A stretch of DNA of 18,040 nucleotides, taken from positions 1-18,040 of the forward strand of contig DATGKW010000238.1 in NCBI GenBank assembly GCA_035294465.1, read 5' to 3'. Shown piece after piece: positions 1 through 6,627 of the stretch; within the stretch, counting starts at the first letter, position 1; each line of letters opens with the position of its first letter. A program made the position numbers and the translations under genes. The notes under the pieces were generated by a model. The model did no database searches and was not told where the DNA came from. It was given only the letters and a program-made list of their open reading frames with translations. This stretch comes from Paraktedonobacter sp035294465. GTDB taxonomy: Bacteria; Chloroflexota; Ktedonobacteria; Ktedonobacterales; Ktedonobacteraceae.

Positions 1-1323
1 GCTGAGGGCGCAGTCGAGTTTCTCATCGAAGGTATGCAGTGGCTGGGGATGGATATCGATGAAGGCCCCGGCGTGGGTGGTCCCTATGGCCCATATTATC
101 AGACCAGCCGTAGAGCACTCTATCAGCAGTACGCCCACCAGCTTCTTGCGTCAGGACACGCCTATCGCTGCTACTGTACGCCCGAACGCCTGGACGCCAT
201 GCGCAAGGAGCAGCAGGCCCGGAACCTGCCACCGCGCTATGATCACCACTGCCGCTTTCTCAGTGGAGAACAGCGTGCGGCCAACGAGGCTGCGGGTTTG
301 AAATGGACTGTGCGCTTTGCTATGCCTCTAGAGGGCGAGACGGTTGTGCATGACGAGTTGCGGGGAGATATTGTCTTCAAAAATGCCAATATGGAGGATG
401 CAATTCTGCTCAAGTCGAATGGTCTGCCTACCTATCACCTGGCGCATATCGTGGATGACCATCTTATGGGAGTTACGCACCTGATCCGCGCCGAGGAGTG
501 GATCTCTAGCGCGCCGCTGCATATGCAGATCTGGCGGGCGCTGGACTGGGAGGTTCCGCTGATCTATCACGTGCCAGACATCCTGGGCAAAGACAGGCGC
601 AAACTCAGTAAGCGTCATGGAGCGGCTTCCTGGAAGGAATTGCAGCAGCAGGGCTTTTTGCCCGAAGCGGTCATCAACTTCCTGGCGCTGAACGGCTGGT
701 CCTACGACGATAAGACCGAATTCTTTACACGCGAGGAATTGATCAAAAGCTTTTCGCTAGAGCGCATCAGCGTTTCAGGCGCAATCTATGACTCGGACAA
801 GCTCTCCTGGATGAATGGTGTCTATATTCGTAAGCTCTCGCTTGAGGAGATGACACAGCGCACGCTGCCCTATATGGAGCGGCCTGAGTCTGAGGGAGGG
901 CTGCCGGATTCGATTTCACGCCCACTCGATCCTGCCTACACACAGCAGGTTTTGAGTCTGGAGCAAGAACGTCTGCGCACGCTGGGCGAAGCCGCGCAGG
1001 CCGTCTCGTACTTCTACACCGAAGACTGGGAGTATGAGATCCCGCTGATCCAGAAAGGCATGGACGCGGAGGGCACGAAAGACGCCCTGTTACGAACGCG
1101 CGATTTGCTGAGCGATCTCGATCCCTGGGAGCACTCTCTATTGGAGGAGCGACTGCGCGCCCTGATGGCAGAATTGGGCCTCAAGCCACAACAGTTCCTC
1201 GGAACTATTAGAGTCGCGGTAAGCGGGCGTAAGGCCATGCCGCCACTCTTTCTGTCAATAGAGGTGCTGGGCCGCGAGCGCACCCTGGCCCGTATCGAGC
1301 GCGCACTGACCGGCCTGGGATAA
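1..1323 (+). CDS. gltX: glutamyl-tRNA synthetase, 5' truncated by window edge
   Basis: Class I aminoacyl-tRNA synthetase that charges tRNA-Glu in the cytoplasm. The frame is open from base 1, so the gene begins upstream of the window; the first internal ATG is at 34, but coding clearly precedes it (AEGAVEFLIEG). The N-terminal HIGH-type motif is therefore missing. The segment WLGMDIDEGP..GGPYGPYYQT is typical of GluRS, as are the DDHLMGVTHLIRAEEW block and the KLSKRHG signature at 601-621 (the KMSKS-type ATP loop). The region after about nt 850 matches the helical anticodon-binding domain. The stop is TAA at 1321-1323. About 440 codons are visible, against roughly 480-500 for the family. A GlnRS is unlikely because the sequence follows the bacterial GluRS pattern throughout. 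No other gene of the operon is visible. Confidence 0.96.
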   Translation, partial: AEGAVEFLIEGMQWLGMDIDEGPGVGGPYGPYYQTSRRALYQQYAHQLLASGHAYRCYCTPERLDAMRKEQQARNLPPRYDHHCRFLSGEQRAANEAAGLKWTVRFAMPLEGETVVHDELRGDIVFKNANMEDAILLKSNGLPTYHLAHIVDDHLMGVTHLIRAEEWISSAPLHMQIWRALDWEVPLIYHVPDILGKDRRKLSKRHGAASWKELQQQGFLPEAVINFLALNGWSYDDKTEFFTREELIKSFSLERISVSGAIYDSDKLSWMNGVYIRKLSLEEMTQRTLPYMERPESEGGLPDSISRPLDPAYTQQVLSLEQERLRTLGEAAQAVSYFYTEDWEYEIPLIQKGMDAEGTKDALLRTRDLLSDLDPWEHSLLEERLRALMAELGLKPQQFLGTIRVAVSGRKAMPPLFLSIEVLGRERTLARIERALTGLG

Positions 1324-1353
1324 TCTTCTTGAGAATCGATCATGCAAAAGATA

Positions 1354-1394
1354 GATGAGCGTGGCGCGTGACTTGCTTACCTGCTACGCTCATC
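1354..1394 (+). repeat. stem-loop just after gltX
   Basis: A 12-base arm at 1354-1365 (GATGAGCGTGGC) pairs with 1383-1394 (GCTACGCTCATC) with one G-U pair and a 17-base loop. No T-tract follows, so this is not a classical terminator; it may protect the gltX mRNA 3' end. Confidence 0.5.
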
Positions 1395-1410
1395 CACTTG
1401 TTCTGAGGTG

Positions 1411-1449
1411 AGCCAGCAGAGGACGAAACCAGAGACCGTGCTGGCTTTT
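1411..1449 (+). terminator. candidate terminator of gltX
   Basis: AGCCAGCA at 1411-1418 is perfectly complementary to TGCTGGCT at 1439-1446. The loop is 20 bases and the stem runs into TTTT at 1446-1449. The T-tract is short, so termination strength is uncertain. The 1324-1553 gap otherwise shows nothing certain; no clean promoter for the next gene was found. Confidence 0.5.
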
Positions 1450-1553
1450 GTCAGCCGGCTTGCCAAAAAACACAACTTGAGTCATAGTATGGATATATAC
1501 CTATCTCATTCTCATAGTTAGAAGCAGGCCCTTTGGCACGAGGCAGATTCGCC

Positions 1554-2237
1554 ATGGCACAACGAGACTATATTCTGCGCATGTTTGAAGAGATGAGCCG
1601 CGTTCTGGCCCAGGTCATCTATCACCGGCAGATCAAAGACTACCAGGCCGCGCACGATCTGATTGACGAACAACTCAAGCAAACCTTCGGGGTGAGCCTG
1701 AGTTTTATCAATTCGCTCTCAGATGAGACGTTGCTGGCAATGTTGACGACGATGGGTACGCTCAACGTCGATAAGTGCTGGCTGGTTGCCATCTTGCTTA
1801 AAGCCAGCGGAGAAATCTACGAAGACGAGCAGGACGAGAATAACAGTTATTATAACTATCTCAGAGCCTGCAATCTTCTCCTGGAAACCCTCTACGAGCA
1901 GCATCAGACAAAAAGCATTGAACCAATCGCAGAAATAGAAGATTTGCTGGGCAAACTAGAGGATTACGAGCTACCGTTGAGAACACGCCAGCTGCTTTTC
2001 TGGTATTTCGAGCACACCGGCAGGTATGGTAAAGCGCAAGAGATGCTCTTCGATATTCTTGAAGCTGAAGAAGGCAACGAGATAGAAAATATCGAAGAGG
2101 TTGAAGAGATGCTCGAAAGAGGTGAGGCATTCTACGCGCGCCTGCTGGGTAAAAGTGACGCAGAGCTCAAGACTATCGGGTTCTCTCGTGCCGAAATCAA
2201 TGAAGGTTTGGCACAACTTCACAAACTTCACGTCTGA
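1554..2237 (+). CDS. DUF6483-like protein of unknown function
   Basis: Soluble 227-aa protein with no signal peptide or membrane segment. Its N-terminus (QRDYILRMFEEMSRVLAQVI) followed by a YQAAHDLIDEQLKQ helix pair resembles the DUF6483 family, which is alpha-helical, TPR-like and of unknown role. That assignment is from memory of the family. The C-terminal third (about residues 145-215) is rich in Glu (EAEEGNEIENIEEVEEML) and probably helical. I chose ATG 1554 because a GAGG box lies at 1539-1542, about 11 bases upstream, and because the recognisable domain starts right there. A TTG at 1533 in the same frame would add seven residues. It stands alone between the gltX terminator and the CPBP gene. 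No catalytic motif is visible, so a scaffold or protein-interaction role is possible. Confidence 0.85.
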   Translation: MAQRDYILRMFEEMSRVLAQVIYHRQIKDYQAAHDLIDEQLKQTFGVSLSFINSLSDETLLAMLTTMGTLNVDKCWLVAILLKASGEIYEDEQDENNSYYNYLRACNLLLETLYEQHQTKSIEPIAEIEDLLGKLEDYELPLRTRQLLFWYFEHTGRYGKAQEMLFDILEAEEGNEIENIEEVEEMLERGEAFYARLLGKSDAELKTIGFSRAEINEGLAQLHKLHV

Positions 2238-2386
2238 ACAATCTTTCCAGGTCAGCGCTGCAAAATTTTTCCCATCTGCCCCTTGCGTTTCCCTGGCTTG
2301 CTAAGGGGGCCATCTTTCTTTATACTTATTTAACAACGGTTTAAACTCTCTTTAACAAAACGTATCCAGGAAAGTCAGCCTTATTC

Positions 2387-3070
2387 ATGACTGCTATACA
2401 AAGTGAAGTGAAAGATGTTTTTTTGCCCCGGAGGGGAGCAGACGTGTCGAGTCTTAAATCGTCTCAGGTAGCCCGTTCCACCGTTACCACAACCTGGCGC
2501 TGGCTCTGGCCAGATGTCCTGATGCGCATTTTACCATTGACGGCAATACCCTTTCTGTATGTCGCGCTTCTGCATTTGCCATTTTCTTTCCTGGGCCTTA
2601 CTCTGGATAACTGGCCGCTCCAACTCGGCCTCGGCCTGCTGATCGGTACTGGCATGGCAGCTTTTGCCACGGCTTACCGCATTTTGATCGTCGGGCCATG
2701 GTTTCGCTGGCCCACGCTCGGCGATCACATCCTGCAAGGCTTCTTCTACCTGTGTGTCAATGGCCCGGTAGAGGAGTTCTTCTTTCGCGGCTTCCTGCTC
2801 AGCGCGGTCGCGCAGTGGACCGGCTGGATTGGCTGGGGCTGGTTGGTCAGCACGGCTTTATACACTCTCTATCATCGCCTGGGCAAATGGAGCTGGCGCA
2901 GCATCGCAGGCGTTGGCCTGGCCGGTATCGTTTTCAGCACGCTCTACGTAATCCAGCCCAGGCCGTGGTCGCTGCTGATGGTCGTGATTGTTCACGGATT
3001 TACCACATGGGGATTCCTGAGCCTGGGCGATGAGGTTCTGTATAGAAGATGGAAGAGCAAGCAGCGCTAA
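2387..3070 (+). CDS. CPBP-family intramembrane metalloprotease
   Basis: A 227-aa polytopic membrane protein with hydrophobic segments at about residues 47-66, 78-103, 115-122, 137-158 and 171-210. It carries the family motifs: EExxxR at 129-134 (EEFFFR), a YxxxH at 159-163 standing for the usual FxxxH, and a final HGFTT at 203-207. The Glu and His residues are the expected metal ligands of the CAAX/Abi (CPBP) family. The last motif is normally HxxxN; here it reads HxxxT. Family members cleave prenylated proteins or bacteriocin-related peptides within the membrane; the substrate here is unknown. The start ATG 2387 has an AGGAAAG box about 12 bases upstream. The preceding 149-base gap is AT-rich, with TTTAAC-type runs but no promoter I would defend. 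It converges on the methyltransferase gene with a 40-base gap. Confidence 0.85.
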   Translation: MTAIQSEVKDVFLPRRGADVSSLKSSQVARSTVTTTWRWLWPDVLMRILPLTAIPFLYVALLHLPFSFLGLTLDNWPLQLGLGLLIGTGMAAFATAYRILIVGPWFRWPTLGDHILQGFFYLCVNGPVEEFFFRGFLLSAVAQWTGWIGWGWLVSTALYTLYHRLGKWSWRSIAGVGLAGIVFSTLYVIQPRPWSLLMVVIVHGFTTWGFLSLGDEVLYRRWKSKQR

Positions 3071-3103
3071 TCTTCTCGGCTCAGGCTACTCTCTGCTCCG
3101 TTG

Positions 3104-3121
3104 GGTCAGATCATCCTGACC
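3104..3121. repeat. small hairpin between convergent genes
   Basis: GGTCAG (3104-3109) and CTGACC (3116-3121) form a 6-base stem with a 6-base loop. It spans the methyltransferase stop codon in the 40-base convergent gap. It could serve as a weak bidirectional stop, but there is no T-tract. Confidence 0.3.
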
Positions 3122-3989
3122 GGGCACGTTCCCCCCATGCGGTCACCATTTTCCATGTCGCCACAAAGTCGGGCTGCCGCATTTCAACGAGCATCTGCTG
3201 ATAGATCGCTTCGTAGTCATCGGGTATACGCGTCCATTTGCGCAAGAATGGCAACGCGGTCCGAAAAACCCGCGCCGCATCCTCAATGAAAAGCTGCCCT
3301 TCAGGAGTGGTGGAGCGATATTCCAGCGTATAGACACGCGTTTGTACCTGCTCAAGTCCGTGCTGACGCAGCAAACGCGGAACTTCGTCTAGCACATTTT
3401 TGCCGTCAGGGGCAAAGGCGTAGCCGGCCTGGTAGGCAGCCTGCACATTCAATTGTTGAAGGCGCGTGTGCGCAGGGCTGTTCGTCGTTGAAGTCATCTC
3501 TGGTTCTGTGACTCGAACGATTCCGCCGGGGCGCGTCACGCGTTGAAATTCCTCCAGGAGTTTCGGCCAATCCCAGGTCCGTACAAAACTCATGCCAAAA
3601 CGCATATTCACCAGATCAAAGAAGCCGGCTGGAAATTCGAGCATACGCAGGGCGTCCATGACATGAAATTCCATCCGATTATGCACCTGTTGCTCCTCTG
3701 CCCGTGCCCGCGCATAGTTCAGCAGATGCCCACTGACATCTACTCCGATGAGCAAGGAAATGCCGGGGTAAGCCCTGGCCAGCTCGATCAACCAGCCACC
3801 GGTTCCACAGCCAACGTCAAGTACCCGCCGAAGCGGCGGGGGGTCGTGCCACTCCGGGAGCACTCCACCCATGCTTCTGGTTAACATCTGGTCTTGCGCA
3901 ACCAAGCGCTTCAGTTCATCTTCACTGGAACGATCCTGCACAAAATAGGTACTGGGATGCTCGCGCAGGGGATCGATAGGGGTAGACAT
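3111..3989 (-). CDS. class I SAM-dependent methyltransferase
   Basis: A 292-aa soluble enzyme transferring a methyl group from S-adenosylmethionine. Motif I is VLDVGCGTGG at residues 56-65, followed by the acidic residue of motif II (IGVDVSG). The motif IV-like LVNMRFGMSF and post-motif RVTRPGGIVRVTEPE complete a UbiE/Methyltransf_11-type Rossmann fold. The N-terminus HPSTYFVQDRSSEDELKRL is a pattern I associate with Ktedonobacterial methyltransferases, but the substrate cannot be told from sequence. The start ATG at 3987-3989 has AAGGAG about 14 bases upstream, a long spacing. The upstream 103 bases to the glycine-zipper gene contain no clear promoter, so both may share a transcript. Confidence 0.9.
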   Translation of the reverse strand: MSTPIDPLREHPSTYFVQDRSSEDELKRLVAQDQMLTRSMGGVLPEWHDPPPLRRVLDVGCGTGGWLIELARAYPGISLLIGVDVSGHLLNYARARAEEQQVHNRMEFHVMDALRMLEFPAGFFDLVNMRFGMSFVRTWDWPKLLEEFQRVTRPGGIVRVTEPEMTSTTNSPAHTRLQQLNVQAAYQAGYAFAPDGKNVLDEVPRLLRQHGLEQVQTRVYTLEYRSTTPEGQLFIEDAARVFRTALPFLRKWTRIPDDYEAIYQQMLVEMRQPDFVATWKMVTAWGERARSG

Positions 3990-4092
3990 AGCTCTGTCTC
4001 GCTCTCCTTGCTCGTCTGCTCATCTCACAATCGCTCAGCCATCGACTCATGCTGCTCTGATTGATTACACGCAGAAGCTCACCCGTTTCCCT

Positions 4093-4329
4093 CTACTCTT
4101 CGGCCCGCCTGACATTTCCCATGGCGAGACCCAGAAGAGCGCCGGCTACCAAACCGACAATCCCCCCAATAAAAACATTTCCCAGCGCCGCTCCTGCCGC
4201 TCCTCCAGCGCCTATCCCCAGGGCAACGCCAGCAGCCAGGCTGCCTCCCAAGCGGCGCCCTATGCTCTGCCTCATCGAGTCTTTTTCGTCCACGGATAAA
4301 CCTCGCTCTAACTCAAAGATCGATTCCAC
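4093..4329 (-). CDS. small glycine-zipper membrane protein
   Basis: A 78-aa protein with a hydrophilic N-terminus (about 28 residues) followed by two Gly/Ala-rich hydrophobic stretches (about 29-50 and 52-70). These are full of GxxxG/GxxxA spacing (GIGAGGAAGAALG, GGIVGLVAGALLG), the glycine-zipper pattern of small membrane proteins that pack or oligomerise through helices. It ends in a charged tail (NVRRAEE). The longest frame begins at GTG 4329, which has no Shine-Dalgarno site. An in-frame GTG at 4293 is preceded by GAGG seven bases upstream and would give a 66-aa protein, so the true start may be 4293. Function unknown; its neighbour at 4553-4837 is also a small Gly-rich membrane protein. 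The other-strand reading of this stretch is a Pro/Ala shadow. Confidence 0.7.
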   Translation of the reverse strand: MESIFELERGLSVDEKDSMRQSIGRRLGGSLAAGVALGIGAGGAAGAALGNVFIGGIVGLVAGALLGLAMGNVRRAEE

Positions 4330-4461
4330 TATAACATATTTTCCGTGGCTCTTTCTACTTCAGCTTCAGAGCGGCAGGGCCATCCAAAAAGTCACCCTCA
4401 ACCCTCCGAACAAAGCCTCCACAGCATCACCAGAAAGGCCCGCGAGCGGGCCAGTTTGAGC

Positions 4462-4545
4462 AAAAAGAACAATGTTCTATTATTCAGGCAGAGCGACGAC
4501 CGCCAACCTCGATGGAGAAGCAACCCGGATCGAGACGCCCTGCCT
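4462..4545 (-). terminator. structured terminator region after the GlsB-like gene
   Basis: Read leftward, a 10-base arm at 4536-4545 pairs with 4486-4495 (one G-U pair). It encloses a perfect 6-base inner stem (CTCGAT 4508-4513 with ATCGAG 4529-4534). A short AGAAC-att-GTTCT hairpin then runs into TTTTT (4462-4478). This suits a factor-independent stop for the gene ending at 4553. The rest of the 4330-4552 gap shows nothing else. Confidence 0.5.
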
Positions 4546-4552
4546 ACAACAT

Positions 4553-4837
4553 TTACGGAACAGCGCGGCGACCACTGACCGCCCGCAGAAGAGCAATCAG
4601 GATACAGGCACCAATGATGGCCACAATAATCGTGCCAATAATGCCTGCCGAACCGCCAAAGCCTAACAGGCTGGCGATCAAACCACCCAGGAAGGCACCA
4701 ATGAGGCCAACGATGATATCGCCGATAATCCCGAAGCCGTGACCACGCATCAAGGTACCGGCGATAACGCCGGCGATCAGGCCAACAATTAACCAGGCGA
4801 TAATACCGCCTGGCTGCAAAGCAAGCGCGAGAACCAT
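4553..4837 (-). CDS. GlsB/YeaQ/YmgE-family membrane protein
   Basis: A 94-aa integral membrane protein with three hydrophobic helices (about residues 10-28, 36-60 and 64-85). The family pattern is clear: IAWLIVGLIAGVIAGTLM, then GFGIIGDIIVGLIGAFLGG, then a final GTIIVAIIGACILI. The family is described as stress- or transglycosylase-associated in name only; a biochemical role is not established. The start ATG at 4835-4837 has an excellent AAGGAG nine bases upstream. The stop TAA at 4553-4555 is followed by the structured terminator region. It lies alone between the cyclodeaminase terminator and the glycine-zipper gene. No strong promoter was recognised in the 4838-4970 gap. Confidence 0.9.
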   Translation of the reverse strand: MVLALALQPGGIIAWLIVGLIAGVIAGTLMRGHGFGIIGDIIVGLIGAFLGGLIASLLGFGGSAGIIGTIIVAIIGACILIALLRAVSGRRAVP

Positions 4838-4953
4838 TTTTCACTACTCCTTCATGTATGTATGCAGAGCCTTATCCTTCTTCATTCCAGACAGCCAGTT
4901 CATTCGACCAGCGACTCCGCTCGTTATCTCTCCCCTGAACACGTACAAACACG

Positions 4954-4984
4954 AAAAAAAGTAGACAAACTCAGATCTCTACCT
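4954..4984 (-). terminator. terminator of the HTH-cyclodeaminase unit
   Basis: Read leftward, AGGTAGA (4978-4984) pairs with TCTACTT (4959-4965) with one G-U pair and a 12-base loop. A run of seven T (4954-4960) follows. The stop codon of the cyclodeaminase gene (4971-4973) lies inside the loop, an economical gene end. Confidence 0.7.
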
Positions 4985-5963
4985 CTGTACCGATGCCCAT
5001 CTCTTTTGCACGTTCATACGCAGAGAGGGCCGTGGCCAGATCCTGAATACCGAGGCCGACCGACTTGAAAACGGTAATTTCGTCCGGCGATTGGCGGCCG
5101 GGTTGCTCGCCGCTGACGAGCTGGCCCAATTCGAGCCAGGAGTCAGCGCCGGTGATCTTCTTCTGAGCAAGCGCCTGGAGTAAATCGCCTGCCTCTACCA
5201 GAGCTGCTTCACGCTGATCTACCACAATCCGCGCACGCGCCAGCGTCTCTGGATCAACCTCGCACATTTCGGGTGTAAAAGCGCCGACCGCGTTGATATG
5301 CGCGCCGGGCGCGATGTCTTGTACACGAAAGAGTGGGATGGTTGAGACTGTTGCGCAGGCCACCAGCAAAGCGCCGGACAGGGCTTCGGAGGCCGTCGCA
5401 GCGCGCGAGATAGGCGGGCAGGTATCGCCCAGAAGCTGGCGGAGGGTCCGCTGGAGCTGCGTATAGTGCTCATCGCTTCGATTGACCACACGAACCTCGC
5501 GCAGGGGGCGCGCGGTATGAATCGCCCAGATCTGTGTTGGGGCCTGGGCTCCAGCGCCAAAGAGGGCCAGCACATCAGCGTCCGGGCGGGCCAGTAATTG
5601 CGTAGCCAGACCGGAGACCGCGCCGGTACGCACAGCGGTCAGCCAGCTTCCTTCGATAATAGCCAGCGTCTGGCCGCTCGTGGCATCAAGCAGGAGAACG
5701 GTCGCCAGGCTGCGCGGGAGGCCGCGTGTAGCATTATCAGAGACTGAAGTAAGCAGTTTCAGGCCAAAAGCCGGGCGCTCTGGCGTTTGTAAGAGGGAAG
5801 GCATGAGCAAAGCCAGACCCTGGTCCGAAAGATCCACGCTCAGGCGCTGAGGCATCTGAACCTGGCCAGCATGCAGAGCGCGAAAAGCGACCTGCATGGC
5901 CTTGATCGCGGTTGACATATCCAGACAACGTTGGAGATCGGCGCGAGAAAGGATAAGCGCCAT
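4971..5963 (-). CDS. ornithine cyclodeaminase / mu-crystallin family dehydrogenase
   Basis: A 330-aa NAD(P)-dependent enzyme of the OCD/mu-crystallin superfamily, whose members include ornithine cyclodeaminase, some alanine dehydrogenases and pyrroline/piperideine-2-carboxylate reductases. Visible marks are FGLKLLTSVSDN with Lys69, the RTGA segment near residue 112, the Rossmann loop ALFGAGAQA at 133-141, the HINAVGAFTPEMCEVD block, and the C-terminal VFKSVGLGIQDLA that is nearly invariant in the family. Length is normal. The exact substrate cannot be set by sequence alone. ATG 5961-5963 has AAAGGGA about six bases upstream. It lies three bases after the HTH gene stop, so the two are surely cotranscribed and probably coupled. 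Products in this family feed proline or lysine breakdown, or siderophore precursors; nothing nearby decides between them. Confidence 0.9.
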   Translation of the reverse strand: MALILSRADLQRCLDMSTAIKAMQVAFRALHAGQVQMPQRLSVDLSDQGLALLMPSLLQTPERPAFGLKLLTSVSDNATRGLPRSLATVLLLDATSGQTLAIIEGSWLTAVRTGAVSGLATQLLARPDADVLALFGAGAQAPTQIWAIHTARPLREVRVVNRSDEHYTQLQRTLRQLLGDTCPPISRAATASEALSGALLVACATVSTIPLFRVQDIAPGAHINAVGAFTPEMCEVDPETLARARIVVDQREAALVEAGDLLQALAQKKITGADSWLELGQLVSGEQPGRQSPDEITVFKSVGLGIQDLATALSAYERAKEMGIGTEVEI

Positions 5964-5966
5964 AGA

Positions 5967-6152
5967 CTATCCCTTTCTGCCTTTATCTATCCTTCTACGG
6001 TTTACGAAGTCTTCATCATCCTTACGATGCCCACTTTCCACATCTATGGCAGCAAGATCGCCCGAACTTATCCAGTTGCGCACGGTCCTGACATTTACCC
6101 TTACATCTTTTGCCATCTCATCTGTTATCAGCCAGTCCTCGTTCTGCGGCAT
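5967..6152 (-). CDS. small excisionase/MerR-type HTH DNA-binding protein
   Basis: A 61-aa protein that is almost only a winged helix-turn-helix. The pattern LITDEMAKDVRVNVRTVRNW followed by ISSGDLAAIDVESGHR matches the excisionase-family HTH (recognition helix RTVRNWISSG, then the small wing). The C-terminus is very basic (NRRRIDKGRKG). I placed the start at ATG 6150-6152 because AGAGG lies seven bases upstream and the promoter at 6184-6212 places the transcript start near 6177. The longer frame to 6260 would begin upstream of that promoter. Its stop is three bases from the cyclodeaminase ATG, which points to a dedicated regulator, perhaps autoregulatory. A prophage or IS-derived origin is possible given the adjacent tnpB relic, but no integrase is present. 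Confidence 0.75.
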   Translation of the reverse strand: MPQNEDWLITDEMAKDVRVNVRTVRNWISSGDLAAIDVESGHRKDDEDFVNRRRIDKGRKG

Positions 6153-6183
6153 CGAACTTCCTCTGAATATCAAGTCTTTTTGC

Positions 6184-6212
6184 ATTGTACTACGGGCAAG
6201 GTGCAGAGTCAA
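6184..6212 (-). promoter_or_regulatory. sigma70 promoter of the HTH-cyclodeaminase unit
   Basis: Leftward, TTGACT (6207-6212), a 17-base spacer and TACAAT (6184-6189). Each hexamer matches consensus at five of six positions. Predicted transcription start near 6177, about 25 bases before the HTH start codon. Confidence 0.75.
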
Positions 6213-6265
6213 TTCATCCGTCCTCTCAAGGGCGCTCAGGGTTAATAGAGACTCATCCACGTGGG

Positions 6266-6523
6266 ATCACCGAAGAAAGTTCTACCAGTCAAGCTAGCTT
6301 TGTTGACCTGGATAACATTCCAGTGTATCATCCTAACGATGATACGGCATCTATCTTTAGCGAGAAGCGGATTGGAAAGCACAAGCGCCTCTATCGCACG
6401 AAAGATGGACGCATCATTTGTGCAGATGTCAACGGCGCGTATACTATTATCCGATGCCTTCTCGAAGGTAAAGGGATAGCGGGCTATGTAGTTCACCCCT
6501 TACGGTTAGTGCTAACCGTATAA
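6266..6523 (+). pseudogene. tnpB: 5'-truncated tnpB (IS200/IS605 OrfB) relic, C-terminal segment only
   Basis: About 85 codons in an open frame match the end of a TnpB (OrfB) protein: ITEESSTSQASFVD, IPVY, KRLYRTKDG, then ADVNGAYTIIR, then VVHPLRLVLTV and TAA. The Asp of ADVNGA corresponds to the third RuvC active-site Asp in the D-x-N-(A/G)-A motif. The rest of TnpB (HTH, first two RuvC motifs) is absent upstream, where the HTH gene promoter lies instead. A TTG at 6185 gives a 112-codon frame, but the part before about 6266 does not look like TnpB. With the catalytic core gone it cannot be an active nuclease. The family assignment is by pattern recognition and should be firm for the DVNGA block. 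Confidence 0.75.
6501..6520 (+). repeat. right-end-like hairpin at the end of the tnpB relic
   Basis: TACGGTTAG (6501-6509) and CTAACCGTA (6512-6520) form a perfect inverted repeat around two bases, overlapping the last codons of the relic. A hairpin at this place followed within ten bases by TTCAA (6525-6529) resembles the right end of IS200/IS605 elements, where TnpA folds single strands and where the TnpB-associated RNA ends. Confidence 0.55.
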
Positions 6524-6555
6524 ATTCAACGAAAGCAGGCGGCAAATAGACCGTT

Positions 6556-6583
6556 TTGTTTTCCGAACTACGCCGTCTATATT
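6556..6583 (+). promoter_or_regulatory. promoter of the UDP-xylose synthase gene
   Basis: TTGTTT (6556-6561), a 16-base spacer and TATATT (6578-6583), followed by an AT-rich initially transcribed region. It sits just downstream of the tnpB relic, so the glycan genes have their own promoter. Confidence 0.55.
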
Positions 6584-6627
6584 AAACATATACATATATA
6601 GTTAGTTTTACCAGGAGGTTCCATCTT

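Noticed and set aside
4061..4459. 132-codon rightward frame over the glycine-zipper gene
   Set aside because: Pro/Ala/Ser-rich, the usual complement of a Gly/Ala-rich gene on the other strand; no start signal.
4398..4844. 148-codon leftward frame overlapping the GlsB-like gene
   Set aside because: Arg/Trp/Tyr-rich shadow in another frame of a clear family member; runs through the terminator region.
6153..6260. N-terminal extension of the HTH protein to 6260
   Set aside because: It would start upstream of the TTGACT/TACAAT promoter and lacks a ribosome binding site, while ATG 6152 has both in the right places.
6185..6523. An active TnpB nuclease or complete transposon
   Set aside because: Only the C-terminal end with one RuvC Asp is present; no N-terminal part, TnpA gene or left end was found in the window.
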